The translations under genes and the position numbers were made by a program. The notes under the pieces were generated by a model that searched no databases, was not told the origin of the DNA, and saw nothing but the letters and a program-made list of their open reading frames with translations. Positions 10,006 through 19,373 of a DNA stretch of 64,000 bases are shown here, in pieces. Location: positions 124,001 through 188,000 of the forward strand of contig JAOZHY010000002.1 in the NCBI GenBank assembly GCA_026014595.1, read 5' to 3'. This DNA is from Candidatus Bathyarchaeota archaeon. Its GTDB lineage: Archaea > Thermoproteota > Bathyarchaeia > Bathyarchaeales > Bathycorpusculaceae. The stretch's first letter is position 1, and every line of letters begins with the position of its first letter.

Positions 10006-10707
10006 ATGAAAATTGAAACCGCTGTCAAAGAGATTATACCACGCACCACAGACATGGTCAGCTACAGGTTCCCAAGACCGAAACAACTAAACTACAAACC
10101 AGGACAATACATGCTTGCCACAATAAAAGCAAGCGGCAAAGAACTGACTCACCCATTCAGCTTCTCCAGCAGCCCCACAGAAAAAGACTTCATCGAATTC
10201 ACCAAGAAACTCACAGACAGCGAATACTCCAACACACTGAGGACGCTTAAACCCGGCGACTGGGCAAGAATAGACGCGCCATACGGCACATTCACATTCC
10301 AAGGAGAACACCAGAAAATAGCGATGCTCGCCGGAGGAGTGGGAATAACCCCCTTCCGAAGCATATGCCGATACGCCACAGACACGCACCTCAACTCAAG
10401 CATCATCCTGCTTTACGGCTGCCGTAACGAAAACGAAATCGCCTTCAAAGCAGAGCTGGAAGAGATGCAGAGGCAAAACCCAAACCTGAAAGTCGTCTTC
10501 ATACTCGGCGACGCAAGCAACCAATGGAAAGGCTTAGTCGGCTTCATAAACGCGGAACTGGTGAAAACCCAAGTTCCCGACTACAAAGAAAGAGTTTTCT
10601 ACGCCTGTGGTCCGCCGGGAATGGTGAAGGCTATGAAAAACCTCATCACAAGCATAGGTCTGCCGCTGAAACAGCTGAAACTGGAAGTGTTGGCAGGGCA
10701 CACGTGA
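10006..10707 (+). CDS. ferredoxin-NADP reductase-like flavoprotein
   Basis: About 233 residues with the order of the FNR superfamily. An FAD-binding beta-barrel carries HPFSFSSSP (RxYS-like flavin motif position) near residue 50, a nucleotide-binding half carries AGGVGITPFRSICRYA near 108, and a C-terminal ACGPPGMVKAMKNL motif is at about 202. No iron-sulfur domain is fused. It should move electrons between NAD(P)H and a redox partner; the partner is unknown. ATG at 10006 is chosen over an upstream GTG because GGGAGAG sits eight bases before it. It follows the radical SAM gene by ~70 bases and may supply its reducing power, which is inference. Confidence 0.85.
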   Translation: MKIETAVKEIIPRTTDMVSYRFPRPKQLNYKPGQYMLATIKASGKELTHPFSFSSSPTEKDFIEFTKKLTDSEYSNTLRTLKPGDWARIDAPYGTFTFQGEHQKIAMLAGGVGITPFRSICRYATDTHLNSSIILLYGCRNENEIAFKAELEEMQRQNPNLKVVFILGDASNQWKGLVGFINAELVKTQVPDYKERVFYACGPPGMVKAMKNLITSIGLPLKQLKLEVLAGHT

Positions 10708-10721
10708 CGGCTTGAAAGCGG

Positions 10722-12005
10722 TTAGGGATAGAATCTTCTGGTAGTCCGCGGGAACGGAATAGCGTCTATGATGTTTTCTAAGTCAAGCATCCAGGTTAAC
10801 AAGCGCTCCAAGCCCATGCCGAAGCCGACATGCGGCACAGTGCCATACCTTCGAAGGTCAAGATACCAGTCGTAGTCTTTTTCATTTAAACCCATCTCCC
10901 TAATCCGCTTTATGAGCATGTCTTTGTCGTCTTCTCTGGCGCCGCCTGTGCTGATTTCGCCGATTCTGGGAACCATCATGTCCACGGACATGGCTACTTC
11001 AGGCTTGTCACGGTAGGTTTTGCAGTAGAACGCTTTAATTGCCGTTGGGTAATCGTACACGAAGAAGGGCTTGCCGAACTCGTCTGCCAAGGCTTTTTCA
11101 TCCTCGTATCCAAGGTCGTCGCCCCACGTGAGCTTTGGATTTTTTGTTTTGAGTTTTTCGATGGCTTCGGTGTAAGTTATGCGCGGGAAGGGAGCCCTGA
11201 CTTGGGCCACTTTGGTGATGTCTGCGCCGAGTTCCTCGAACTCTTTCTTGCATTTGTCGGCGGCACTCTGGCAAACGTGCGCCATCAAGCCTTCCTCGAA
11301 CCGCATCAGGTCGTTCATGTCTGCGAAGGGCCATTCGCCCTCGATGTGCCAGTACTCTGTCAGGTGCCTGATGGTTCGGCTTTTTTCAGCCCGGAAAGAC
11401 GGCGCTATGCAGTAGACGTTTTCGAGGGAGTAGATGAGAATTTCTAGGTAAAGCTGGCTGCTCTGCGTCAGGTACAGGTCTTGGTCGAAGTATTTTAAGC
11501 CGAAAAGCGTTGAGCCGCCTTCAACCGCTGCGGAGATGAACATGGGCGGAGAAACTTCAATAAAATCTTGAGCTTTGAAGTATTCGCGAGCAAAATCCAA
11601 GACATCGGCACGTACCTTCATGACGAGGTTCATCCGGCGGCTACGCAGCCAAAGATGCCGTATGTCGCGGATGAATTCTTCGCTTTTATCCTTAGCGATG
11701 GGGAAGACTTCAGCCAAGCCGATGATGGAGATTGAATCGACGGATATTTCGTAGCCGCCTGGCGCACGCTTATCTTGCTTAGCCACGCCTTCAAGCGTTA
11801 AGGAGGATTCGATGGTTAAACGCTCTGCCACGTTCCACGCTGGGCTACTCCTCCGCACGGTGCACTGGATAAACGCTGTTGAGTCCCGCACTAACAGGAA
11901 TATCATTTCTTTTCCTTCGCGTTTCCGGTAAACCCAGCCTCTTATGGAAACTCTTTTGCCCTCGCAGCATTCTTCTAAGACTTCGCGAACCTTCACAAGC
12001 GCCAT
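10722..12005 (-). CDS. asnS: asparaginyl-tRNA synthetase
   Basis: A 427-residue class IIb aminoacyl-tRNA synthetase. The N-terminal ~100 residues form the OB-fold anticodon-binding domain (KRVSIRGWVYRKREGKEMIF). Class II motif 2 appears as FRAEKSRTIRHLTEYWHIE, and motif 3 as GFGMGLERLLTWML near the C-terminus. The AEKSRT signature and STGGAREDD favour Asn over Asp specificity. It charges tRNA-Asn in the cytoplasm, so this lineage probably does not rely only on amidotransferase for Asn-tRNA. It converges with the flavin reductase gene, with 14 bases between stop codons. Length is normal for archaeal AsnRS. Confidence 0.9.
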   Translation of the reverse strand: MALVKVREVLEECCEGKRVSIRGWVYRKREGKEMIFLLVRDSTAFIQCTVRRSSPAWNVAERLTIESSLTLEGVAKQDKRAPGGYEISVDSISIIGLAEVFPIAKDKSEEFIRDIRHLWLRSRRMNLVMKVRADVLDFAREYFKAQDFIEVSPPMFISAAVEGGSTLFGLKYFDQDLYLTQSSQLYLEILIYSLENVYCIAPSFRAEKSRTIRHLTEYWHIEGEWPFADMNDLMRFEEGLMAHVCQSAADKCKKEFEELGADITKVAQVRAPFPRITYTEAIEKLKTKNPKLTWGDDLGYEDEKALADEFGKPFFVYDYPTAIKAFYCKTYRDKPEVAMSVDMMVPRIGEISTGGAREDDKDMLIKRIREMGLNEKDYDWYLDLRRYGTVPHVGFGMGLERLLTWMLDLENIIDAIPFPRTTRRFYP

Positions 12006-12205
12006 TCAGCATCAACCGTTTCCTCTAAATATTGCTTTCAAACCTAAATGCCTATCGATTAGCGTTTAAATTTCCTCAACGAAGGAGGCAACGCGAAGAG
12101 TTGCTACGAAATTTCTAAGTTGAAGGCGAAAGAAGGCTGCATTTGCGATGCCGGCTAGGCAATTCTTAAATCGCCCTTAAGTCGTGATTATTGACTGATG
12201 GCTCG

Positions 12206-13573
12206 ATGGCAAAGTCTCAGGAAGGCGGTCATAAGCTTAGAACGCTCAAGTTATCAGCAGTAGCCATCTTCAGCGTGGTTGTCGTGGAAGTTGTGATAGG
12301 CTTAGTCGTAAACAGCTTGGCTGTTCTAAGCGACGGCTTGCACGCACTTCTTGATGCCTTGTCAACGGTGATGCTTTTTGCTGCGACTCGCGCTGCGCTT
12401 AAGCCGCCTGATGAGGAGCACATGTATGGGCATGAAAAGTTTGAAGCCATCGGCGGATTGATAGGTGGCATGGTTCTTGTGGGCGTTGCCATCCTGATTT
12501 TTTATGAAGCTGGAGTACGATTGTTGGCTAATGTGCGGGTCAATGAAGGCTTGGAGCTGGCGGGTTTCTTTGCAATCGGCTACACTTTTTGCATAGACAT
12601 CTTCAGGGTGACCATATTCAAGGGCGCAGACCATAGCCAGAGCCAGTCTGTTAAAGCGGGATTCTACGATGCCATCGCAGACCTTGGTTCCACTATAATT
12701 GCTCTTTTGGGGTTTGGCTTAGCCACCTTAGGCTTTTATTACGGGGATTCGGTTGCGTCCATTTTCCTTGGCTTCATGCTTGTCTTCCTAAGCGTCAGGC
12801 TGGCACGCGTTAGCATAATGGAATTAAGCGATACCGCGTCAAAAGAAATTGTTCAGAAAATCAGAAAACGAATAATTGTGCACGAAGGGGTTCTGCAAAG
12901 CGAGAATCTGCGGATCAGGAAGGTGGGGTCCAAATTGTTCATTGAGACCACGGTGAAAGTTTCAAGTCTGATGAGCCTCGATGATGCTCACGCGTTGGCT
13001 TCGAAGATTGAGGCGGATTTGGAGGCAGCCTTTGGGAACGTTGACACGACTATTCACATAGAACCTTCCGAGAAAGCTCCTAAGATGGAGCAGCTTGTGA
13101 AGTTGGCAACGGTGGAAGGCGTCAGAGAAGTGCACGACGTCGTAACTGTCTACGCCGGCGGCAAGCTGTACATTACGTTGCATGCTTATGTTGACCCGCG
13201 GCTGCCCGTTCAGGAGGCGCATGAAATCGCGGATAAGATAGAGAGCAGAATGCACACGGGAATTGAGCAACTGGAAAACGTGACAGTGCATCTGGAACCC
13301 TATGGCACAGAGGTTCGTGCTGTGGAAGTGGACGAGGATGAGGTGAGGCGGATAGTTCAGAAAGTGACAAAGGACGTTGAAGACAGCCTGTATGTAGAGA
13401 GAATTGTGACTTATACAGCGGAAAGCAAGCGATACATAAACTTGGATTGCTGCTTCACGAAGCAGATCCTGATAGCAGAAGCGCATGAGATTGCATCGCG
13501 GATTGAAGAAGAGTTGAGGAAGCATTTCGAGGATTCCGTGGTGACCGTGCACATAGAACCTCGCTGTGCGTAA
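12206..13573 (+). CDS. cation diffusion facilitator transporter with three cytoplasmic dimerisation repeats
   Basis: The N-terminal ~210 residues hold six hydrophobic segments of a CDF family metal/proton antiporter. The TM2 metal motif is SDGLHALLD (HxxxD) and the TM5 counterpart is YDAIAD (DxxxD). The remaining ~245 residues are three tandem ~75-residue ferredoxin-like units, each with an ExAHxxAxxIE-type motif and ending THIxEP-like (DTTIHIEPS, VTVHLEPYG, VTVHIEPRC). Most family members carry one such unit. It probably exports a divalent metal, but the mixed site leaves the metal open. ATG at 12206 is used; TTG at 12191 is possible. A TTAAATCG box A lies near 12165. Confidence 0.85.
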   Translation: MAKSQEGGHKLRTLKLSAVAIFSVVVVEVVIGLVVNSLAVLSDGLHALLDALSTVMLFAATRAALKPPDEEHMYGHEKFEAIGGLIGGMVLVGVAILIFYEAGVRLLANVRVNEGLELAGFFAIGYTFCIDIFRVTIFKGADHSQSQSVKAGFYDAIADLGSTIIALLGFGLATLGFYYGDSVASIFLGFMLVFLSVRLARVSIMELSDTASKEIVQKIRKRIIVHEGVLQSENLRIRKVGSKLFIETTVKVSSLMSLDDAHALASKIEADLEAAFGNVDTTIHIEPSEKAPKMEQLVKLATVEGVREVHDVVTVYAGGKLYITLHAYVDPRLPVQEAHEIADKIESRMHTGIEQLENVTVHLEPYGTEVRAVEVDEDEVRRIVQKVTKDVEDSLYVERIVTYTAESKRYINLDCCFTKQILIAEAHEIASRIEEELRKHFEDSVVTVHIEPRCA

Positions 13574-13767
13574 GCGTAAGTTATTCAGTCCCAGCCGAGC
13601 TAAGGCTTAAAATTTGAAATTCTCGGCGCCAGTTTAGGCTTTCTAACACTTGCCAAAGAACAGTTCTCTCCATTTAAATAGGGGAGGAAGTACTTTCCGT
13701 GAATAGTAGTTTCTGCTGTCTCTTGACTAAATAGGAACTGATAAAGAAAAGGAGGGTTTGTGCGAGT

Positions 13768-15675
13768 TTATTTGAGGTTTACTTCTGCTATTGGTGCAAG
13801 GCTGGTGAGGCTGTTCAGTTTGATTTTTGCGTTGGATATTGTGTAGAGTGTGTTGCTGATGTAGAGTGCTCTGTTAACCTGCTGGTTGTAATTGACTTCG
13901 TAGTATGATGCGCTTGTTGTGTTCTCAGCGTGTGTGATTCCGCCTCTTAGCGTGAAGCCGCTGGTGGTCACTTTGAAAACGTACGCGCCTTGCCAGAAAC
14001 CACCGCTTATGGAGGCATCTTTGCTTGTTGAGTCTACTACGCCGTATTGGGTTATTGAAACTGGAATAACCAGTAGCTCCTTCTGTTTGTCGAATAGGAA
14101 TGCTTTCGGATCATCCAACGCCTGTGAATATGTCCAGTCGCCTTCTACGATGTACCTTGCTGTTTCAGTTGGTGCATTAACATTTGTAACGTCAAAGAGC
14201 GAAAGCTTCACTGTACTGTTCTCCATGCCTAAGCCAATCACGTGGTTCTCATCAAACGGATGCAGGTAGCTTGAGTATCCCGGGATTTTCAGTTCGCCTG
14301 CGACTCTCGGGTTTGCTGGATTGCGCATGTCAATCACGAAAAACGGGTCTGTTTGTCGGAACGTGACGAGGTAAGCCTTGTCGCCCATGAACCTGGCAGA
14401 GTATATTCTTTCGCCCTCAGCCAAGTTTTCCAGTTTCCCCACCTGGGACATGTTCATGTTCAGCACGTAAACGTTGTTCATCTGCGTGGTTTTCTCCCAG
14501 GTTGTGGCGACCCTGAAGTACCCATTGTATTCGTCCATGGAGTACTGGTTAAGCACGTAGCCGGGAATGCTGCCTTTGGCTTCAAACTTCAACTCGCTGC
14601 CGTCTACTCGCACCCGGTAAATTGACGTGTATTGTCCATCGTTCCAGGTTGAGTATGTCACGTAGATGTTGTCCATGGAAACGTACATGGCGCTGGTGCC
14701 GCCCATCATCACCGTTATATTGGTGGGTTGCTGCGTGTTGTCTAGGATGTTTAAGCCGATGAACGTGGTGAAGGTGAAGTAGTTGTCAACGGACTCAGCG
14801 TAGTAAACCTGCTCCGCCGTAATCTGGGAGGCTTTTGCTTCGTTCTGGTAAACTTTGGGGAGAGTAACCACGTCTTGTATTACGTATGCGGGTTCGCTGA
14901 TAACGGCGTACACGTAGTTGCCAATCATTCGGGAGTTGAAGTAGCTGCCGCTTAAGGTGAGGTTTCGCGCGAGCACAGGCATCGCTTTCTCGGAAATGTC
15001 GTAGACAGTGATGAACGTGTTGACACTGCTGAAGTAAGGATAGATTGCGATTTCAGGCCGTGGCTCATTAGCCGCGTACAATTGATATTGGCTGCCGATG
15101 ACAACGAGTTTGCTGCTGTCTTGGCTTAAGAACAAGCCGGCCACGTACGTTTCGTTGCCGAGAGCAATCTTTGCGACTACATGTGGGTCTTGCAGGTCAG
15201 CTTTCACGATGTACACGTTGTTTTGGCTTGCTGAGTTAAAATCGTTGTTGCTTGCAACGTAGATGTACTTGCCGTCTGTTTTCACGATGTCAGCTTCGTC
15301 AACCCCTGCAACCTGAATGTTCGTGGTGGAGTAACTTTCTGCAGCATTATCGGAGCCATAATTGCCTACAGACGCAGGCGCTGGAGTTAGAAGTGGCGCA
15401 ATTCCTTTCGTCCACATAACATGGGCGTCCAATGGACCTCCGCTGTAAACAGTGTAGCCTCCTTTTGTGTTGGTGGCTAAGAAGTTTTTGAGTTCCTCAT
15501 AGGAGGAGAACGTTTTCATGCCTGCAACTGGAGGTGTCTCGGTTGGCGGGAGTACCGCTGGGACTGTGCCGTATACATAGATTAACGTGACCAGCACGAT
15601 GGCTGAGAGAACCGCGACTGTGCCGTAGATTGACGTTTTCTTTTTAACTTCTTTCTGTACCACTTTCTTTAACAC
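13768..15675 (-). CDS. membrane-anchored secreted beta-propeller protein
   Basis: A 635-residue protein with a basic N-terminus, one hydrophobic helix (about residues 17-38, YGTVAVLSAIVLVTLIYVYG) and a Pro/Thr-rich linker. A large extracytoplasmic region follows with repeated blade-like stretches such as GVDEADIVKTDGKYIYVASN and GDKAYLVTFRQTDPFFVIDM. This matches the archaeal and bacterial family of secreted proteins with a C-terminal beta-propeller. Its function is not established. The start is GTG at 15675. It lies 63 bases downstream of the membrane-bound winged-helix gene on the same strand, and a GATAAAATAAAA box A between them suggests its own promoter. Confidence 0.8.
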   Translation of the reverse strand: MLKKVVQKEVKKKTSIYGTVAVLSAIVLVTLIYVYGTVPAVLPPTETPPVAGMKTFSSYEELKNFLATNTKGGYTVYSGGPLDAHVMWTKGIAPLLTPAPASVGNYGSDNAAESYSTTNIQVAGVDEADIVKTDGKYIYVASNNDFNSASQNNVYIVKADLQDPHVVAKIALGNETYVAGLFLSQDSSKLVVIGSQYQLYAANEPRPEIAIYPYFSSVNTFITVYDISEKAMPVLARNLTLSGSYFNSRMIGNYVYAVISEPAYVIQDVVTLPKVYQNEAKASQITAEQVYYAESVDNYFTFTTFIGLNILDNTQQPTNITVMMGGTSAMYVSMDNIYVTYSTWNDGQYTSIYRVRVDGSELKFEAKGSIPGYVLNQYSMDEYNGYFRVATTWEKTTQMNNVYVLNMNMSQVGKLENLAEGERIYSARFMGDKAYLVTFRQTDPFFVIDMRNPANPRVAGELKIPGYSSYLHPFDENHVIGLGMENSTVKLSLFDVTNVNAPTETARYIVEGDWTYSQALDDPKAFLFDKQKELLVIPVSITQYGVVDSTSKDASISGGFWQGAYVFKVTTSGFTLRGGITHAENTTSASYYEVNYNQQVNRALYISNTLYTISNAKIKLNSLTSLAPIAEVNLK

Positions 15676-15738
15676 CTGCTTATGTTTGAAGGCTCCGTTT
15701 TATTTTATCCTAAGCCATAGAACACCATGTTCCAATTG

Positions 15739-16179
15739 TTAGAATGGACGCATAATCCATACTCGATACGCCTCGTACCAGAATATGGCGCAGACGATGG
15801 CGCCGAACGTGATTATGAACAGGCTTTCCCGCGTGAAATCCTGCACGAGAAACAGGAGAAACGCAGCGTAGAAAACGGTGGAGAAGAGAGCATAGAAAAA
15901 GTATCTTGGAAACAGCAGCTTGCCAAGCCTAACGTAGTGGCGGAGCACACCGATTTTCACCTCGCTCACCAGAACATAATGCCCGCCGATATCCTCTTTC
16001 TGCACCAAACCCAATTCGCGGAGCTGCTCCAGATGATGATACGCCACACTGGGGCTGCTGAAACGTAGCGCACGCTGGACTTCGCGAACGCTGACAGGGC
16101 TGCCATTTTTCAGCAGGTACCAGTAGACTTTCCATGCTTTGCCGCGGAGGGCATATTCGAGTTGTGTTTCATCGCCCAC
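15739..16179 (-). CDS. winged-helix protein with C-terminal membrane segments
   Basis: A 146-residue protein. Residues ~8-70 form a winged helix-turn-helix (GSPVSVREVQRALRFSSPSV then YHHLEQLRELGLVQKEDIGG), and residues ~95-140 hold two hydrophobic segments (FFYALFSTVFYAAFLLFLV, LFIITFGAIVCAIFWYEAYR). A DNA-binding domain tethered to the membrane is a recurrent archaeal design for sensing envelope state, but the signal is unknown. The start is GTG at 16179. It may regulate the secreted beta-propeller gene that follows on the same strand; this is inferred from adjacency. Confidence 0.75.
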   Translation of the reverse strand: MGDETQLEYALRGKAWKVYWYLLKNGSPVSVREVQRALRFSSPSVAYHHLEQLRELGLVQKEDIGGHYVLVSEVKIGVLRHYVRLGKLLFPRYFFYALFSTVFYAAFLLFLVQDFTRESLFIITFGAIVCAIFWYEAYRVWIMRPF

Positions 16180-16354
16180 GTTAACTCAGCTCTAAGTACC
16201 AGAATACAGAACGGGGCAATCACATATAAGTCCAACTTTTAGAACAGGTGCTCTGCCCAAAAAGAGCTCCAGAGGAGACTATCCGTTGCCATATTGGATT
16301 TGCGTCGAATACCTTTTTACCCTCAGACACCGCTTTCTCTGTAGATGTGATTGT

Positions 16355-16741
16355 ATGCAAGAAAAAGCAGCAAAATACAGGAAACTGACGAGGGAAGAGG
16401 AGCGAGTCATCGTCCATAAAGGCACTGAGGCGCCTTTCACGGGCAAGTACTACGCGTTCTGGGAAAAAGGCACATACGTCTGCAAACGCTGCGGCGCACC
16501 GCTCTACCGCTCAGAAAACAAGTTCGAGGCTGACTGCGGTTGGCCAAGCTTCGATGACGAGATTCCAAGCGCGGTGAAGAGGTCGCCGGACCCTGATGGA
16601 GTGCGGACGGAAATATCCTGTGCCAACTGCGGCGCCCACTTGGGGCACGTTTTTCTTGGCGAAGGCTTCACGAAGAAGAATACGCGGCACTGCGTAAACT
16701 CGATTTCAATGGATTTCATTCCAGATAAAACATCGAAATAA
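16355..16741 (+). CDS. msrB: peptide-methionine (R)-S-oxide reductase MsrB
   Basis: About 128 residues, the normal length for MsrB. Two CxxC pairs (CKRCGAPLY and CANCGAHLGHVF) bind the structural zinc, the substrate pocket motif GWPSFDD is present, and the catalytic cysteine lies in TRHCVNSISMDF. The enzyme reduces the R-isomer of methionine sulfoxide in proteins using a thiol donor. ATG at 16355 is chosen because the family domain begins directly after it; the frame is open upstream but that extension is unlike MsrB. Confidence 0.93.
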   Translation: MQEKAAKYRKLTREEERVIVHKGTEAPFTGKYYAFWEKGTYVCKRCGAPLYRSENKFEADCGWPSFDDEIPSAVKRSPDPDGVRTEISCANCGAHLGHVFLGEGFTKKNTRHCVNSISMDFIPDKTSK

Positions 16742-16811
16742 TTTCCACCGAGTTTAAACGCGAAAGAGTTATAGATAGGATAGGCGCAAAAAGGCAGCAA
16801 GGCGCTTTGCT

Positions 16812-17582
16812 ATGGCTGAACTCTTCGGAATCGACCTCTACACCATACTAAACCTGATATTAATCGCAGCGGTAGCCGTAGCGCTTGAGAGAGTGTTCAC
16901 CCGTTACCTGTCGCGGTTTGCTAAACGGGCAAAACTTGAACGCAGCGTCGCAAACAACCTTATCCTTACCTTCCGAATCCTAATCTTGATAGGTGCCCTG
17001 CTTGCCTTGAGCCGCGCAGGTGGCTTGCCGCCTGAAATTCTTGTATCTGTTTCCGCGATAGGAGGCGCCGCAGTGGGTTTTGCATCTCAAAAAACCCTCG
17101 GCAACTTCATCGCTGGTCTTTATCTTCTCGCGGCACGCCCCTTCAAAGTTGAGGATTACGTGCGCATAGGAACCGTCGAGGGCATCGTGCAGGAAATCAC
17201 CATCAACTACACCAAGATTCTCACCATGAGCAACAACATTGTGTCCATCAGCAACCTGCAGATTCTCGACAGGGACATAACCAACTTTTCATATCAAAGC
17301 GGCAAAGACCTGAACATTTATTGCTACACTTTTGAAATCGGTTTCGACCACAGAGTCACAACAGAAAAAATTGCGGCGATATTTGAGGAGGTTTTTGAAA
17401 GACACAAGCACCTGCTTCCCAAAAAACCCAGTTACATGCTGACCCGCTCAGACGCGTATGCAAGGGTCTACACGGTTTACCTCTACGTGGAGCACCCGGA
17501 AGATATTTTCTCTTTGAGACAGCAGATTGCGGAAGAAGTGTTTAAACGCTGGGACATGGAAAGAACAAAAGTACAACCCTGA
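16812..17582 (+). CDS. small-conductance mechanosensitive channel (MscS family)
   Basis: A 256-residue protein with three hydrophobic segments. The pore-lining helix is glycine/alanine-rich (VSAIGGAAVGFASQKTLGNF), followed by the conserved LLAARPFKVEDYVRIG and the beta domain segment GTVEGIVQEITINYTKI. The channel opens with membrane tension and releases solutes in hypo-osmotic shock. A TTATAGATAGG box A is near 16770. The cupin gene follows within 15 bases, so the two are probably co-transcribed. Confidence 0.9.
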   Translation: MAELFGIDLYTILNLILIAAVAVALERVFTRYLSRFAKRAKLERSVANNLILTFRILILIGALLALSRAGGLPPEILVSVSAIGGAAVGFASQKTLGNFIAGLYLLAARPFKVEDYVRIGTVEGIVQEITINYTKILTMSNNIVSISNLQILDRDITNFSYQSGKDLNIYCYTFEIGFDHRVTTEKIAAIFEEVFERHKHLLPKKPSYMLTRSDAYARVYTVYLYVEHPEDIFSLRQQIAEEVFKRWDMERTKVQP

Positions 17583-17595
17583 GAAGATGGTGAAT

Positions 17596-17934
17596 ATGGC
17601 TGAAAACAAAAAATCACAGAACCTGGCGGCAAAAGCCAGCAATCTATCCGACCTAATAAGCTACCAAGAAGGCGCGGTGGTAAGCCGCACCATAATCGAC
17701 AAAAAAGCGGGAACCGTCACCCTGTTCGCCTTCGACCAGAACCAAGGATTAAGCGAACACACTGCGCCCTACGACGCCGTGGTCTACATCATCGAGGGCG
17801 AGGCAGACGTGGTCATATCAGGCAAACCAGTTCGTTTGAAGACGGGTGAAATGACCATAATGCCCGCGAACAAGCCGCATGCGCTGTCGGCGGTTACTCG
17901 CTTCAAGATGCTTCTGATAATGGTGCGGTCTTAG
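17596..17934 (+). CDS. cupin domain protein
   Basis: About 112 residues forming one small cupin barrel. The two cupin motifs appear as SEHTAPYDAVVYIIEGEADV, with metal-ligand candidates His and Glu, and the second as GEMTIMPANKPHAL with His. Such stand-alone cupins often act as dioxygenases, isomerases or small sensory proteins; the substrate is unknown. ATG at 17596 is used; ATG at 17587 is also in frame and neither has a clear ribosome-binding site. It sits directly behind the MscS gene and converges with phoU. Confidence 0.8.
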   Translation: MAENKKSQNLAAKASNLSDLISYQEGAVVSRTIIDKKAGTVTLFAFDQNQGLSEHTAPYDAVVYIIEGEADVVISGKPVRLKTGEMTIMPANKPHALSAVTRFKMLLIMVRS

Positions 17935-17957
17935 CCGCCCGTTTATGGCGCGCACGA

Positions 17958-18599
17958 TTACCTGAGGGTTATCTTCTCGCCAGTGTCGATGTAAACTATT
18001 GCTTCGGCGATGTACGTGGTGTGGTCGGCTATTCGTTCTAGGAAGCGTGCCACCAGAAGGTTGCACATTGCGCGTTTTGTTTCCATGGTTGATGCTGCCA
18101 ACTGGTCTATGTAATTGAAGAATATTTCGTCTACTTCTTTTTCAGTTTCCGCCAAGGTCTTAGCCAGTTCTACGTCGTGATGCTTCAATGCTTTTACGCT
18201 TTTGTTGACCATCTCAGAGACTTTTTCCATCAGTTGCTCTATTGAGCCCCAAGCTGCGCAGTTGTTTAGCCCGAGTTTTTTGTGAGTGAATGATATGTCC
18301 CAAGCGTATCTGACGTATCGTTCAAAGTCGTACGCGATTTTCATGTAGGAGTTGATGATTCTTAAATCGGACGCGACTGGCTGATACTTGACTATTAATT
18401 CGAAGGCTTTGTCTTCGATTTCCACGGTTCTGGGAACCAGAAAATCAGAGAGCTCTCGCACTTCTCTGGTTACATCTTTTCCTTCCATGAAGCCTTTGAT
18501 GGATATGTCTATTGTCTTTTCCGCTACTTCGCCCATCCTGTAAACCAACGCGGTTAACTGCTCTAAACCTACATCTAAGAGTCTACTCAAACTTTTCAC
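17958..18599 (-). CDS. phoU: phosphate uptake regulator PhoU
   Basis: A 213-residue all-helical protein with two PhoU repeats. Signature regions are YRMGEVAEKTIDISIKGFME in the first and MCNLLVARFLERIADHTTYI in the second, where the ExxxDH-type motif binds metal. PhoU proteins couple the Pst transporter to control of phosphate uptake. It is the last gene of pstSCAB-phoU and starts immediately after the pstB stop codon. Length is normal. Confidence 0.92.
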   Translation of the reverse strand: MKSLSRLLDVGLEQLTALVYRMGEVAEKTIDISIKGFMEGKDVTREVRELSDFLVPRTVEIEDKAFELIVKYQPVASDLRIINSYMKIAYDFERYVRYAWDISFTHKKLGLNNCAAWGSIEQLMEKVSEMVNKSVKALKHHDVELAKTLAETEKEVDEIFFNYIDQLAASTMETKRAMCNLLVARFLERIADHTTYIAEAIVYIDTGEKITLR

Positions 18600-19373
18600 C
18601 TAACCGAATTTTCCTGTTATGTATTTTTCTGTTAATTCGCTTTTTGGCTTCTCAAACACGCTCGTCGTCTCGCCGTATTCTACAAGCTGCCCCAGATACA
18701 GGAAAGCGGTGAAGTCAGAAACCCGCGCTGCTTGCTGCATGTTGTGCGTGACGACTACGACGGTGTAGTCCCTTTTGAGCGAAACAATTAATTCCTCAAT
18801 CTTAGCTGTGGCAATCGGGTCAAGAGCTGAGCAGGGCTCATCCATCAGGATTACCTCAGGCTGCAAGGCAATCGCCCGCGCAATGCATAACCGTTGTTGC
18901 TGCCCGCCAGAGATGCTTGTCCCCGACTTCTTCAGGTCGTCTTTGACTTCATCCCATAAATGTGCTTTCTCAAGGCTCTGCCTCACGATGTCGTCGAGGT
19001 TTTTTCCTTTCTTCACTCCTGTGAGCTTCAGCCCTGCCGCCACGTTGTCGTAGATGGACATTGTGGGAAACGGGTTTGGCTTTTGAAAAACCATGCCTAC
19101 TCTTCTGCGGATTAGCACCGGGTCAACATGGTCTGCGTAGATGTTTTCGCCGTCGAGAAGCACCTTTCCCTCTATTTTCGCATTCGGAGTCAGCTCGTGC
19201 ATTCTGTTGAAGCACCTGATAAGGGTGGATTTTCCGCATCCTGAGGGTCCTATGATCGCCGTAACGGAGTTGGCTTTGATGGTGAGGTTTATGTCTTTTA
19301 AGACTTGCTTGGAGCCGAACCAAGCGCTTAATCCGTTGCTCTGCATTTTGTCTTCTGAAGCCATTTTACTCAT
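18600..19373 (-). CDS. pstB: phosphate ABC transporter ATP-binding protein PstB
   Basis: A 257-residue ABC ATPase with Walker [10 protein letters not shown], the signature [13 protein letters not shown], Walker [14 protein letters not shown] and the switch His in [17 protein letters not shown]. PstB energises phosphate import through PstC and PstA. The start overlaps the end of pstA by four bases, and the gene ends one base before phoU. All catalytic motifs are intact. Confidence 0.96.
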   Translation of the reverse strand: MSKMASEDKMQSNGLSAWFGSKQVLKDINLTIKANSVTAIIGPSGCGKSTLIRCFNRMHELTPNAKIEGKVLLDGENIYADHVDPVLIRRRVGMVFQKPNPFPTMSIYDNVAAGLKLTGVKKGKNLDDIVRQSLEKAHLWDEVKDDLKKSGTSISGGQQQRLCIARAIALQPEVILMDEPCSALDPIATAKIEELIVSLKRDYTVVVVTHNMQQAARVSDFTAFLYLGQLVEYGETTSVFEKPKSELTEKYITGKFG

